A stretch of 48,817 bases of DNA, taken from an uncultured Oscillospiraceae bacterium. Lineage in GTDB: Bacteria; Bacillota; Clostridia; Oscillospirales; Oscillospiraceae. The notes below the pieces were generated by a model that was not told where the DNA came from, searched no databases, and worked only from the letters and a program-made list of their open reading frames with translations. The DNA lies in contig CAKULE010000020.1 of the NCBI GenBank assembly GCA_934667095.1, positions 1-48,817 on the forward strand, written 5' to 3'. How positions within the stretch are numbered: position 1 is the first letter of the stretch; every line of letters begins with the position of its first letter. The position numbers and the translations under genes were made by a program. Shown here one piece after another: positions 1 to 8,226 of this stretch.

Positions 1-142
1 TGGAATTTCCTCCTTTTTTATGTTCCGCTTTTGCAAGCGGGCTTGCGGCGCTCGCTAAGAGGATGAGCCATCCTCTTATCCTTGCGGACATGCTTCGCCG
101 TTTACGTTTGTGATTATAACGGTTCTGGGTGGCAAAAGTCAA
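1..142 (-). promoter_or_regulatory. Promoter and 5' leader of an off-window minus-strand gene
   Basis: On the minus strand there is a strong sigma-A promoter: -35 TTGACT at 137-142, an 18-base spacer, and -10 TATAAT at 113-118. The leader carries a 10-bp perfect stem-loop (56-78; arm TAAGAGGATG, loop GCT) and ends in an AAAAAAGGAGGAAATT ribosome site at about 4-20. The start codon must lie just left of base 1. Both the stem-loop and the ribosome-site block recur upstream of the S-layer gene at 34265, so the missing gene is probably another abundant surface protein (inference). Confidence 0.8.
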
Positions 143-214
143 CCGCTTGGCGGCAAGTGTAACACAACTGTAATATTGGCGCGGCGTCTCTGAGCGGTAG
201 ACAGCCGCAGACAT

Positions 215-245
215 AAAAAATCCCCCGCCAACGGCGGGGGATTTT
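215..245 (-). terminator. Rho-independent terminator of the alpha operon
   Basis: A perfect stem of 13 bp (217-229 with 233-245, CCCCCGCC core, AAC loop) follows the rplQ stop codon directly and ends in a U-run on the minus strand. It closes the whole ribosomal cluster. Confidence 0.9.
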
Positions 246-250
246 CCTCA

Positions 251-592
251 TTACACGAGCTGGATGATGGCGAGCTCGGCCGCGTCACCGCGGCGGGGGC
301 CCATCTTCAGGACGCGGGTATAGCCGCCGTTGCGGTCGGCATACTTGGGGCCGATCTCCTGGAACAGCTTCTTGGCCACGTCCTCCTTGGTCACATAGGA
401 CAGCACCTGACGGTAAGACGCCAGATCGTTCTTCTTGGCCAGGGTGATCATCTTCTCAGCCATGGGGGCGACCTCCTTCGCGCGGGCGAAAGTGGTCTTG
501 ATCTGACCATTCTCCAGCAGGTAGGTGGTCATGGCGCGCAGCATGGCGCGGCGCTGGTCGCTGGTACGGCCCAGCTTACGGTTCTTAGCCAT
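251..592 (-). CDS. rplQ: 50S ribosomal protein L17
   Basis: Large-subunit protein bound to 23S rRNA near the exit tunnel. The protein is 113 residues and begins MAKNRKLGRTSDQRRAML, the standard L17 N-terminus. The ATG at 592 was chosen because GGAG sits 8 bases upstream; the GTG nine bases earlier overlaps that ribosome site. It is the last gene of the cluster, after rpoA as is usual in Bacteria, but separated from rpoA by an unusually long 190-base spacer containing a strong hairpin. Identity is clear from the sequence. Confidence 0.97.
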   Translation of the reverse strand: MAKNRKLGRTSDQRRAMLRAMTTYLLENGQIKTTFARAKEVAPMAEKMITLAKKNDLASYRQVLSYVTKEDVAKKLFQEIGPKYADRNGGYTRVLKMGPRRGDAAELAIIQLV

Positions 593-735
593 AGTTAGCA
601 CTCCTTCGACCTCGCGTGGCGAGGTTCTGTCTTGAATTCGTTCCGGCGCCCGTGAGGGACATTCTGTGCGCGGAGAGGAACGTTACATACCCCCGCACCG
701 CCGATCTGAGCCGGTTCTCTCAGATGTCACGCCTC

Positions 736-774
736 GCCTGCCCGCGGCGCCCGGCTTGGACGCCGCAGGCAGGC
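736..774 (-). other. Strong hairpin in the rpoA-rplQ spacer
   Basis: Arms 736-749 and 761-774 pair over 14 positions with a single G-U wobble around an 11-base loop. There is no U-run, so it is more likely an mRNA-processing or stability element than a terminator. It sits just downstream of the rpoA stop codon. Confidence 0.55.
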
Positions 775-782
775 TCAAACGC

Positions 783-1733
783 TTAGTTGTTCTCGTCGCT
801 GGCGAGGGACAGGCCCATCATAGCCAGCTTGTTGATGACCTCTTCCAAGGACTTGCGGCCCAGGTTGCGCACCTTCATCATCTCGTCCTCGGTCTTGGAA
901 ATCAAATCCTCGACGGTGTTGATATTGGCACGCTTGAGGCAGTTGAAGGACCGGACGGAGAGGTCCAGCTCTTCAATGGTCAGCTCCAGTACCTTATCCC
1001 GCTGGGCCTCAGCCTTCTCCACCACCGTGGCCTTGGAGCCCATGGCCTCAGACAGGTCGGTGAAGAGAGTGAAGTGGTCCACAAGGATGCGGGCGCCCAG
1101 CGACACGGCGTCACGGGCGGAGATGGTACCGTTGGTCCACACCTCCAGCGTGAGCTTGTCGTAGTCGGTGGCATCGCCCACACGGGTGTTCTCCACGGTG
1201 TAGTTGACCTTGCGCACAGGGGTGTACACAGAGTCCACCGGGATCACGCCGATGGGGGTCTGGGGCGTCTTGTTACGGTCGGCGGTCACATAGCCGCGGC
1301 CCTGAGAGAGGGTGAGCTCCATGTTCAGGGAGGCGTCGGGACCCAGGGTAGCGATGTGGTGCTCCGGATTGAGGATCTCCACGTCGCTGTCGGCCTTGAT
1401 GTCCCCGGCGGTGACAACGCCCTCGCCGGAGGCCTCGATATAGACCGTCTTCACGCCGTCGCTGTGCAGCTTGGCGATGATGCCCTTGATGTTCAGGACG
1501 ATCTCGGTCACATCCTCTTTCACGCCGGGGATGGTGCTGAACTCGTGCTGGACGCCGGCGATCTTGATGGTGGTGACCGCGGTGCCGGGCAGGGAGGACA
1601 GCAGGATCCGCCGCAGGGAGTTGCCGATGGTGGTGCCATAGCCCCGCTCAAGAGGCTCGACCACATACTTGCCGTAGGACTCGTCGTCCACGTTCTCGAT
1701 GCACTCGATACGCGGCTTCTGGATTTCTACCAT
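783..1733 (-). CDS. rpoA: DNA-directed RNA polymerase subunit alpha
   Basis: The alpha subunit dimerises to scaffold beta and beta' and contacts UP elements and activators. The 316 residues comprise an N-terminal dimerisation domain (about 1-230, with the conserved GYGTTIGNSLRRILLSSLPG region near residue 31, essential for assembly) and a C-terminal domain (about 245-310) of helix-hairpin-helix type with the usual LGRKSLEEV motif. Length is typical for Clostridia. It sits between rpsD and rplQ as in most Bacteria. Confidence 0.98.
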   Translation of the reverse strand: MVEIQKPRIECIENVDDESYGKYVVEPLERGYGTTIGNSLRRILLSSLPGTAVTTIKIAGVQHEFSTIPGVKEDVTEIVLNIKGIIAKLHSDGVKTVYIEASGEGVVTAGDIKADSDVEILNPEHHIATLGPDASLNMELTLSQGRGYVTADRNKTPQTPIGVIPVDSVYTPVRKVNYTVENTRVGDATDYDKLTLEVWTNGTISARDAVSLGARILVDHFTLFTDLSEAMGSKATVVEKAEAQRDKVLELTIEELDLSVRSFNCLKRANINTVEDLISKTEDEMMKVRNLGRKSLEEVINKLAMMGLSLASDENN

Positions 1734-1802
1734 ATCGTGATTACCCTCCTTTTACAAATAACAGTGTGCCGTAAAACGGCGTTGGTGTCGAGGGCAGGAG
1801 CA

Positions 1803-2402
1803 TTACTTGGAATACAACTCCACGATCAGGTTGACGGCCAGCTCGAAATCCAGATCGTCACGGCCGGGCATGGCGATGACCTTGCCCTCCAGGGGGGCGT
1901 TCTTGGTCTTCTCCAGCCACTTGGGGGCGGCCACGAAGCGGTCATCCTCCACGATCTTCTTGAACTTGGCGCTGGAGCGGCTCTTGTCGCACACAGCGAT
2001 CACGTCGCCCATCTTCACGAGGTAAGAGGGGATGTTCACCCGCTTGCCGTTGACGGTGAAGTGGCCATGGTTGACCAGCTGACGCGCCTCGCGGCGGGTG
2101 TTGGCCAGACCCAGACGGAACACGACGTTGTCCAGACGGCGCTCCAGCAGGGTGATCAGCTCATCGCCGGTGTTGCCCTTCATGCTGGCGGCCTTCACGT
2201 AATAGGCGTGGAACTGCTTCTCCAGCACGCCATAGATGAACTTCGCCTTCTGCTTCTCAGTGAGCTGGAGCGCATACTCGCTCTTCTTGCTCCGCCGCTG
2301 GGGGCCGGGATTCCGGTTGGACTCCTTGTTGACGCCCATGACAGCGGGGGAAATACCCAGCGTTCTGCAACGCTTCAGGTAGGGCTGCATATTCTTAGCC
2401 AT
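1803..2402 (-). CDS. rpsD: 30S ribosomal protein S4
   Basis: Primary 16S rRNA-binding assembly protein. It has 199 residues, with an S4 RNA-binding domain around residues 90-150 (LERRLDNVVFRLGLANTRRE is diagnostic). The N-terminus (MAKNMQPYLKRCRTLGI) is a divergent short form compared with the more common MARY start, but the SEYALQLTEKQK segment aligns well with Gram-positive S4. Located in the alpha operon between rpsK and rpoA, unlike Bacillus subtilis where rpsD is monocistronic. Confidence 0.96.
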   Translation of the reverse strand: MAKNMQPYLKRCRTLGISPAVMGVNKESNRNPGPQRRSKKSEYALQLTEKQKAKFIYGVLEKQFHAYYVKAASMKGNTGDELITLLERRLDNVVFRLGLANTRREARQLVNHGHFTVNGKRVNIPSYLVKMGDVIAVCDKSRSSAKFKKIVEDDRFVAAPKWLEKTKNAPLEGKVIAMPGRDDLDFELAVNLIVELYSK

Positions 2403-2426
2403 AGTTTCGGTTTTCCTCCTTCCAGA

Positions 2427-2822
2427 TTACACGCGGCGGCGCTTGGGCGGACGGCAGCCATTGTGGGGGACGGGGGTCACGTCCTTGATCAGGGTGACCT
2501 CCAGGCCCACGGCCTGCAGAGCCCGGATGGCGGCCTCACGGCCCTGACCGGGACCCTTGACGTACACCTCGACGCTCTTGAGGCCGCACTGCTCGATGGC
2601 AGCGTTGGCAGCGGTCTCAGCAGCGGTCTGGGCGGCGAAGGGGGTGGACTTGCGGGAACCGCGGAAGCCCATCTCGCCGGAGGAAGCCCAGGACAGGGCG
2701 TTGCCCTGCATATCGGTCACGGTGACCATGGTGTTGTTGAAGGAGGAACGGATGTGCACCTGGCCCTTCTCAACATTCTTGCGCTCGCGACGGCGCTTGA
2801 CGACTTTCTTAGCGTTAGCCAT
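2427..2822 (-). CDS. rpsK: 30S ribosomal protein S11
   Basis: Platform protein of the small subunit near the mRNA exit. The 131 residues show typical S11 blocks (HIRSSFNNTMVTVTD, GFRGSRKSTPFAAQ and the basic tail NGCRPPKRRRV). The basic N-terminus KKVVKRRRERK is as expected. Short spacers link it to rpsM and rpsD, consistent with co-transcription. Confidence 0.97.
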   Translation of the reverse strand: MANAKKVVKRRRERKNVEKGQVHIRSSFNNTMVTVTDMQGNALSWASSGEMGFRGSRKSTPFAAQTAAETAANAAIEQCGLKSVEVYVKGPGQGREAAIRALQAVGLEVTLIKDVTPVPHNGCRPPKRRRV

Positions 2823-2837
2823 TGTGTATTCCCCTCC

Positions 2838-3206
2838 TTACTTCTTCTTGTTGGCCACAGTGCGCTTCGGGCCCTTACGGGTCCGGGCGTTGGTCTTGGA
2901 GCGCTGGCCCCGCACAGGCAGGCCCTTGCGGTGACGGATGCCGCGATAGCAGCCGATCTCGGTCAGGCGCTTGATGTCCATTGCGACGTTGCGGCGCAGG
3001 TCACCCTCCACGGTGTACTCGTGGCCGATGATCTCACGCAGCTTGGCCTCCTCCGCGTCGGTCAGGTCCTTCACGCGGGTATCGGGGTTGACGCCAGCCT
3101 CCTTGAGGATCTTGTTGGCGCTGGTACGGCCAATGCCGTAAATATAGGTGAGTCCGATCTCGACTCGCTTTTCCTTCGGCAGATCAATGCCGGCAATACG
3201 TGCCAT
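2838..3206 (-). CDS. rpsM: 30S ribosomal protein S13
   Basis: Small-subunit head protein contacting the P-site tRNA and forming intersubunit bridges. The 122 residues begin MARIAGIDLPKEKRVEIGLT and end in the basic GQRSKTNARTRKGP tail, both diagnostic. It is followed closely by rpsK and preceded by rpmJ. Confidence 0.97.
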   Translation of the reverse strand: MARIAGIDLPKEKRVEIGLTYIYGIGRTSANKILKEAGVNPDTRVKDLTDAEEAKLREIIGHEYTVEGDLRRNVAMDIKRLTEIGCYRGIRHRKGLPVRGQRSKTNARTRKGPKRTVANKKK

Positions 3207-3224
3207 AGTTCTCTTACGCCTCCT

Positions 3225-3338
3225 TTAACCTTGTCTCTGCTTGTGCTTGGGGTTCTCGCAAATGACCATAACTCTGCCCTTGCGCTTGATGATCTTGCAC
3301 TTCTCGCACATGGGCTTGACAGACGGTCTGACTTTCAT
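3225..3338 (-). CDS. rpmJ: 50S ribosomal protein L36 (zinc-ribbon type)
   Basis: A 37-residue gene. The translation starts MKVRPSVKPMCEKCK and ends CENPKHKQRQG. Cys11, Cys14, Cys27 and His32 form the C+ zinc-binding set of L36. The ATG at 3338 has AGGAGG a few bases upstream. The position between infA and rpsM is the classical one. Confidence 0.96.
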   Translation of the reverse strand: MKVRPSVKPMCEKCKIIKRKGRVMVICENPKHKQRQG

Positions 3339-3419
3339 GATGTTTAACCTCCTGTTAATGCCTTGATGGCCCCGGGCGCGGCGGAGGCAAGGCCCCGGCC
3401 GCGATCGGTCGTGAATGGG

Positions 3420-3638
3420 TTACTTGGAACGCCAAGTGATCCGGCCACGGGTCAGATCATAGGGTGACATCTGGACCGTGACCTTATCACCGGGTAGAAT
3501 GCGGATAAAGTTCATCCGCAGCTTGCCAGAAATGTGGGCCAGAATGATGTGGCCGTTTCCGATGTCCACGTTGAACGTGGTGTTGGGCAGGGCTTCGGTG
3601 ACGATGCCCTCCAGCTCGATCATATCGTCTTTTGCCAA
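3420..3638 (-). CDS. infA: Translation initiation factor IF-1 (TTG start)
   Basis: IF-1 occupies the ribosomal A site during initiation. The 72-residue S1-like OB-fold protein aligns fully with IF-1 (AKDDMIELEG near the start, HISGKLRMNFIRI in the middle, YDLTRGRITWR at the end). Family start position and length require a TTG codon at 3638, with GGAGG 9 bases upstream. The only nearby ATG is out of frame, and the open frame extending further upstream is not IF-1-like. A TTG start may keep its level low (inference). Confidence 0.93.
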   Translation of the reverse strand: MAKDDMIELEGIVTEALPNTTFNVDIGNGHIILAHISGKLRMNFIRILPGDKVTVQMSPYDLTRGRITWRSK

Positions 3639-3642
3639 AGCG

Positions 3643-3915
3643 TCATACCTCCATTCGGTCTCGGATCTGGGCCAGCGCACAGCGGAGCTCTCTGTCTCCC
3701 ACGCTCTGTCCGGACCGGACTTTTTCAAGGGTCGGGTGCTCCACACCGTCCACAAGCGCGACGTGAACGCCGTTTTTCCGCTTGGGGCGGCTCACCCGCC
3801 GCCGCTTCCCGTCGGCCAGCAGCAGCCGGTCCCCCTCCGCGTCCAGGACGCAGTAGAGAGTCCCGCTGTCATGCCCCCGCAGGGAGCGGACGATCTGGGC
3901 TTTTTCGAACCTCAT
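3643..3915 (-). CDS. KOW-domain RNA-binding protein (L14e/L24-like)
   Basis: A 90-residue basic protein with a KOW-like N-terminal part (GHDSGTLYCVLDAEGDRLLLADGKRRRV), which suggests an SH3-like RNA-binding fold. Small KOW proteins of this kind are found between map and infA in many Clostridia (family knowledge); their exact role is unknown, but the company suggests ribosome binding or assembly. Its ATG at 3915 lies 10 bases after the map stop and its stop lies 4 bases before the infA start, so it is translated within the operon. The ribosome site is weak (GAGG), suggesting translational coupling to map. Confidence 0.75.
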   Translation of the reverse strand: MRFEKAQIVRSLRGHDSGTLYCVLDAEGDRLLLADGKRRRVSRPKRKNGVHVALVDGVEHPTLEKVRSGQSVGDRELRCALAQIRDRMEV

Positions 3916-3925
3916 GGCGGCGGCC

Positions 3926-4684
3926 TCAGTCGCACACCGTGAGGATCTCCGGGTCGCCATCGGTGATGAGAAGGGTATTTTCGTAATGGGCCGCCAGAGA
4001 GCCGTCCACCGTCACGGTGGTCCAGCCGTCCTTGAGCACCTTCACGCGAAAATCTCCCTCACAGACCATGGGCTCCACCGCGATGGTCATGCCCGGCTGA
4101 AGCCGGGGGCCGTGACCGGCGGGGCCGTAGTTGGGCACCTCTGGCGCTTCGTGGAGCTTTGTCCCCACGCCGTGGCCGACGAAGTCCCGGACCACCGAGT
4201 AGCCGTGCTTCTCCACATACTGTTGAACAGCGTGGGAGATGTCGGACACCCGCTGGCCCACTCTGGCGAACTTGATGCCCTCCCAGAAGCTCTGCTCGGT
4301 GACCTCGATGAGGCGCTTGGCCTCATCTGAGATCGCTCCGCAGGCATAGGTCGCGGCACAGTCGCCGTGGAAGCCGTCCACGAAGGCTCCCACGTCTACG
4401 CTGACGATGTCCCCCTCCTTGAGGACGATCTTCTTGGAGGGGATGCCGTGGATGACAACGTCATTCACCGAGATGCACGCCGAACCGGTAAAGCCGCCGT
4501 AGCCCAGGAAGGAGGGTTTCCCTCCCTGGCTCTCGATAAACTTGCGCACTGCAGTGTCTATTTCAAGGGTTGTGACGCCGGGGACTACCAGTTCTCCCGC
4601 AAGTTTGCGGGCCGCCGCGGTGATCCGGCCGGCTTTGCGCATACAGTCCAGTTCCCTGGACGTTTTGAGGGTGATCAGCTCCAT
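3926..4684 (-). CDS. map: Type I methionine aminopeptidase
   Basis: Removes the initiator methionine from nascent proteins. The 252-residue pita-bread fold shows all catalytic elements: His79 in the VIHGIP motif, metal ligands Asp97 and Asp108, His171 in GHGVGTKLHEAP, Glu204 in EPM and Glu235 in HYENT. There is no N-terminal zinc-finger or linker extension, so it is the short bacterial form. It lies 4 bases downstream of adk, the usual secY-adk-map order. Confidence 0.97.
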   Translation of the reverse strand: MELITLKTSRELDCMRKAGRITAAARKLAGELVVPGVTTLEIDTAVRKFIESQGGKPSFLGYGGFTGSACISVNDVVIHGIPSKKIVLKEGDIVSVDVGAFVDGFHGDCAATYACGAISDEAKRLIEVTEQSFWEGIKFARVGQRVSDISHAVQQYVEKHGYSVVRDFVGHGVGTKLHEAPEVPNYGPAGHGPRLQPGMTIAVEPMVCEGDFRVKVLKDGWTTVTVDGSLAAHYENTLLITDGDPEILTVCD

Positions 4685-4688
4685 TGTC

Positions 4689-5321
4689 TTACAGGCCCAG
4701 AGCCTTGTTTACCATCTCAGCGGTGGCCTCGATGGTGGGCTGATTTTCCACCGGCCGCAGGACCCCGCGCTTTGCGTAGAAGTCCTTCAGGGGCTCGGTC
4801 TCGGTGTGATAGACCTCCAGACGGTGCTTCACGGTCTCGGGCTTATCGTCGTCCCGCTGCTCCAGCTCGCCGCCGCACTTGTCGCACACGCCCGCCACCT
4901 TGGAGGGGGCGTTGACAATGTGATAGGTGGCGCCGCAGGAGTGGCAGAACCGACGGCCCTCCATACGCGCAACGATGGCTTCGTCAGGGATCTCGATGTC
5001 GATCACGTTGTCGAAGACGATGCCGGCGGCCTCGAGGGCCTCGGCCTGCGCGATGGTGCGGGGCACGCCGTCCAGAATGTAGCCGTTGGCGCAGTCGGCC
5101 TCAGCCAGCCGCTCGGCCACGATGCCGATGATGACCTCGTCGGGCACCAGCTTGCCGGCGTCCATGTAGCTCTTGGCCTGAAGTCCCACGGGGGTGCCGT
5201 TCTTCACGGCCGCCCGCAGGATGTTGCCGGTGGAGATGGTGGGGATACCCAGTTTTTCGCTGAGGATCGCGGCCTGAGTGCCTTTTCCGGCGCCGGGGGC
5301 GCCAAGCATAATGACTTTCAT
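4689..5321 (-). CDS. adk: Adenylate kinase (zinc-containing lid)
   Basis: Interconverts ATP + AMP and 2 ADP. The 210-residue protein has the P-loop GAPGAGKGT (residues 7-15) and a long LID domain with a four-cysteine zinc site (Cys126, Cys129, Cys146, Cys149) typical of Gram-positive adenylate kinases. It lies between secY and map with only short spacers, so nucleotide homeostasis is co-expressed with ribosome synthesis. Confidence 0.97.
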   Translation of the reverse strand: MKVIMLGAPGAGKGTQAAILSEKLGIPTISTGNILRAAVKNGTPVGLQAKSYMDAGKLVPDEVIIGIVAERLAEADCANGYILDGVPRTIAQAEALEAAGIVFDNVIDIEIPDEAIVARMEGRRFCHSCGATYHIVNAPSKVAGVCDKCGGELEQRDDDKPETVKHRLEVYHTETEPLKDFYAKRGVLRPVENQPTIEATAEMVNKALGL

Positions 5322-5342
5322 CTCAGTCTTTCACCCTTTCGA

Positions 5343-6677
5343 TCACTCAAGGAAGCCCTTGTAGTGGCGCATCATGAGCTGAGCCTCCAGCGCGGTGACG
5401 GTCTCCAGTGCGACGCCCACCACGATGATGATGGAGGTACCGCCGATGGCGAGCCGGCTACCGGCGGTGGAGCCGCAGGCCTTCATGATATTGCCCGCGA
5501 TGGTGGGCAGCAGAGCCACCACAGCCAGATAGAGGGCGCCGAACATGGTGATGCGGGAGATGACCCGCTGGAGGAAGTCGGTGGTAGGCTTGCCGGGACG
5601 GAAGCCGGGGATGAAGCCGCCATTCTTCTTCAGGTTGTTGGAGACCTCCACGGGGTTGAACTGGATCGTGTTGTAGAAGTAGCTGAACAGCACGATCAGC
5701 AGGAAGTACACGATGGAGTACACCAGCCCGCTGGAGTCAAACACCCGCAGGAAGTTGTACCAGCCGCTGCCCTTGACAGAGGCGCTGGGCACAAACATGC
5801 CGATGGTGGCAGGGATGGAGGCGATGGCCTGGGCGAAGATGATGGGCATGACGCCGGCCATATTCACCTTGATGGGGATGTGGGTGGACTGGCCGCCGTA
5901 CATCTTGCGGCCCACCACGCGCTTGGCATACTGCACGGGGATGCGGCGCTCGGCGTTGGTGATGAACACGATGAACACGACCAGAGCCAGAACGCCGATG
6001 ACCACCAGCGCGATGAAAGCTGGGTGCAGGGTGAGCACGTTGTCGCCGGTGGCGCCGTTGGCCCAGTTGCGGACGCTGGAGATCATGGTGGAGATCAGGG
6101 AGGGGAAGCGGGCCACGATACCGCCGAACAGGATGATGGAGATACCGTTGCCGATGCCGAACTCGGTGATCTGCTCACCCAGCCACATCAGGAAGGCGGA
6201 GCCGGCGGTGAAGGCCGCGATGATCACAAAAGCGGGCCACACACCGGTGACAGCCAGCACACCGTAGGACTTGATCAGCGTGTAGTAGCCGAAGGACTGG
6301 ATGATGGCGATGATGATGGTGGCATAACGGGTGATGGAGGCGATCTTCTTCTTGCCCTCCTCGCCCTCATCGCGGGCCATCCGCTCCAGAGCGGGGATCG
6401 CGATGGTCAGCAGCTGGATGATGATGGAGCTGTTGATATAGGGCTGGATGCCGAGGGCGAAGACCGTCGCCTGCGCGAAGGCGTCGCCGCTCATCACGTT
6501 GAGCAGGCTGAAGATGCTGGCGGACTGCTGAGCCATGTAGCTGGCCAGCACCTTGGTGTTCACGAAGGGCACGGGAATGGCCGCGCCCACGCGGAAGATC
6601 AGCAGAGCAAACAGGGTGAACAGCAGCTTATTGCGCAGCTCCTGTACTTTCCATGCGTTGCGGATGGTCTGGATCAT
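5343..6677 (-). CDS. secY: Protein translocase subunit SecY
   Basis: Channel-forming subunit of the Sec translocon. The 444 residues hold about ten transmembrane segments, with the signature segments FRVGAAIPVPFV near the N-terminus and GIQPYINSSIIIQLL, and the cytosolic loop AERRIPVQYAKR that contacts the ribosome and SecA. It starts one base after the rplO stop, indicating tight translational coupling. The length is normal. Confidence 0.98.
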   Translation of the reverse strand: MIQTIRNAWKVQELRNKLLFTLFALLIFRVGAAIPVPFVNTKVLASYMAQQSASIFSLLNVMSGDAFAQATVFALGIQPYINSSIIIQLLTIAIPALERMARDEGEEGKKKIASITRYATIIIAIIQSFGYYTLIKSYGVLAVTGVWPAFVIIAAFTAGSAFLMWLGEQITEFGIGNGISIILFGGIVARFPSLISTMISSVRNWANGATGDNVLTLHPAFIALVVIGVLALVVFIVFITNAERRIPVQYAKRVVGRKMYGGQSTHIPIKVNMAGVMPIIFAQAIASIPATIGMFVPSASVKGSGWYNFLRVFDSSGLVYSIVYFLLIVLFSYFYNTIQFNPVEVSNNLKKNGGFIPGFRPGKPTTDFLQRVISRITMFGALYLAVVALLPTIAGNIMKACGSTAGSRLAIGGTSIIIVVGVALETVTALEAQLMMRHYKGFLE

Positions 6678-6678
6678 C

Positions 6679-7119
6679 TCAGATCACCTCCGCCGTACCG
6701 CCTGCCTTTTCGATCTTCTCTTTTGCGGAGGCGGAGAAAGCGGACGCGCGGACGGTGAGCTTCTTGGTGATCTCGCCGTTGCCCAGGACCTTCACACCGT
6801 ACTCGCACTTGGAGAGGATACCCTTTTCCAGCAGATCGCAGACATTAACGGTGGCACCGTCCTCAAACTTGTTGAGGGAGGCCACGTTGATGGTGTCCAG
6901 GCGCTCAGCAAAAATGTTGTTGAAGCCGCGCTTGGGCAGACGGCGGGCCAGAGGCATCTGGCCGCCCTCAAAACCGATGCGCACGCCGCCGCCGGAACGG
7001 GCCTTCTGGCCCTTGTTGCCGCGGCCGCCGGTCTTGCCGTTGCCGCTGCCGGGGCCGCGGCCCTTGCGCTTGTTCACCTGGGTGGAACCAGGGGCGGGAG
7101 AGAGTTCATGCAGATTCAT
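6679..7119 (-). CDS. rplO: 50S ribosomal protein L15
   Basis: Late-assembly large-subunit protein. The 146 residues begin MNLHELSPAPGSTQ and carry the glycine/arginine-rich GRGPGSGNGKTGGRGNKGQ loop that threads into 23S rRNA. Located immediately before secY and after rpmD as in other spc operons. Confidence 0.97.
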   Translation of the reverse strand: MNLHELSPAPGSTQVNKRKGRGPGSGNGKTGGRGNKGQKARSGGGVRIGFEGGQMPLARRLPKRGFNNIFAERLDTINVASLNKFEDGATVNVCDLLEKGILSKCEYGVKVLGNGEITKKLTVRASAFSASAKEKIEKAGGTAEVI

Positions 7120-7133
7120 TTTCGGGCACCTCC

Positions 7134-7319
7134 TCAGGCTTCCTCGGTTACCTCAAGCAGGTAACCGATATGGGCGATCTTGCCGCGGGTGGCGGCGTTG
7201 TCAGGCTGAGTGGTCACATCGCCGATGTGGCGCAGGCCCAGAGCCTCGGCAGTCGCCTTATGCTTGGCCAGACGGCCGTTCAGGCTCTTGACGAGCTTGA
7301 TCTCAATGGTGTTAGCCAT
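7134..7319 (-). CDS. rpmD: 50S ribosomal protein L30
   Basis: A 61-residue large-subunit protein. The pattern IKLVKSLNGRLAKHKATAEALGL followed by a short beta strand is the L30 ferredoxin-like fold. Bracketed by rpsE and rplO, as usual. Confidence 0.95.
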   Translation of the reverse strand: MANTIEIKLVKSLNGRLAKHKATAEALGLRHIGDVTTQPDNAATRGKIAHIGYLLEVTEEA

Positions 7320-7333
7320 AGTCTGAGCCCTCC

Positions 7334-7834
7334 TTAACCAATGATGTCTTCCACGCTCTTGCCGCGCATCTGGGCGACCTTAGCGGGGCTGCGGAGCGCC
7401 TTCAGGCCCTCCAGGGTAGCGGCGACCACGTTCTGGGGATTGTTGGTGCGCAGGCACTTGGCGCGGATGTCGGACACACCGGCAGCCTCCATGACGGCAC
7501 GCACAGGGCCGCCGGCGATAACGCCAGTACCCTTGGAAGCGGGCTTCAGGAGCACGCGGCCGGCGCCGAACTCGCCGATCACCTCGTGGGGGATGGTAGT
7601 GCCGGACAGGGTGATGGTCACCATGTTCTTCTTGGCGTCCTCAATGCCCTTGCGGATGGCCTCGGCCACTTCGGCAGCCTTGCCCAGGCCATAGCCGACC
7701 TTGCCCTTCTCGTCGCCAACGACGACCAGGGCGGAGAACTTGGCCACGCGGCCGCCCTTGACGGTCTTGGAGACGCGGTTCAGGTACACGACCTTCTCCA
7801 CGTACTCCTTGGGTTCTCTTTCAAAACGAGCCAT
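7334..7834 (-). CDS. rpsE: 30S ribosomal protein S5
   Basis: Small-subunit fidelity protein at the mRNA entry channel. The 166 residues include the double-stranded-RNA-binding-like N-terminal part (VVYLNRVSKTVKGGR) and the S5 C-terminal domain (KPASKGTGVIAGGPVRAVME). Length and order are typical. Confidence 0.97.
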   Translation of the reverse strand: MARFEREPKEYVEKVVYLNRVSKTVKGGRVAKFSALVVVGDEKGKVGYGLGKAAEVAEAIRKGIEDAKKNMVTITLSGTTIPHEVIGEFGAGRVLLKPASKGTGVIAGGPVRAVMEAAGVSDIRAKCLRTNNPQNVVAATLEGLKALRSPAKVAQMRGKSVEDIIG

Positions 7835-7852
7835 TTGTTATTTCCTCCTCCC

Positions 7853-8212
7853 TTAGAACTGCAGGCCGCCCTCACGGGCGCCCTCGGCCAGAGCCTGCAC
7901 GCGTCCGTGGTACAGATAGCCGCCACGGTCGAACACGACAGTCTCGATGCCCTTGGCCTTGGCGCGCTCGGCCAGGATCTCGCCGACCTTGCGGGCGGCG
8001 TCGGTCTTGGTGCCGTCGCACTCAAAATCCTTCTCGAGAGAGGAAGCAGCGGCCAGAGTCAGGCCCTTGGTATCATCGATGATCTGGGCATAGATATTGG
8101 TCTCGCTGCGGAACACGTTCAGACGGGGACGCTCAGAGGTGCCGGACACCTTGCCGCGAACGCGCTTATGACGATGCAGGCGCTGAGCCTTAGTGTTGGG
8201 ACGATTGATCAT
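7853..8212 (-). CDS. rplR: 50S ribosomal protein L18
   Basis: Binds 5S rRNA with L5. The 119 residues show the family pattern: basic N-terminus (RLHRHKRVRGKVSGT), RPRLNVFRS and the C-terminal FDRGGYLYHGRVQALAEGARE. Lies between rplF and rpsE. Confidence 0.97.
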   Translation of the reverse strand: MINRPNTKAQRLHRHKRVRGKVSGTSERPRLNVFRSETNIYAQIIDDTKGLTLAAASSLEKDFECDGTKTDAARKVGEILAERAKAKGIETVVFDRGGYLYHGRVQALAEGAREGGLQF

Positions 8213-8226
8213 TTCGGCACACCTCC

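Noticed and set aside
666..3347. 893-codon open frame on the plus strand opposite rpoA-rpsM
   Set aside because: Antisense mirror of several well-identified ribosomal genes; crosses their boundaries, has no ribosome site and no family resemblance. High GC with biased codons keeps the opposite strand open.
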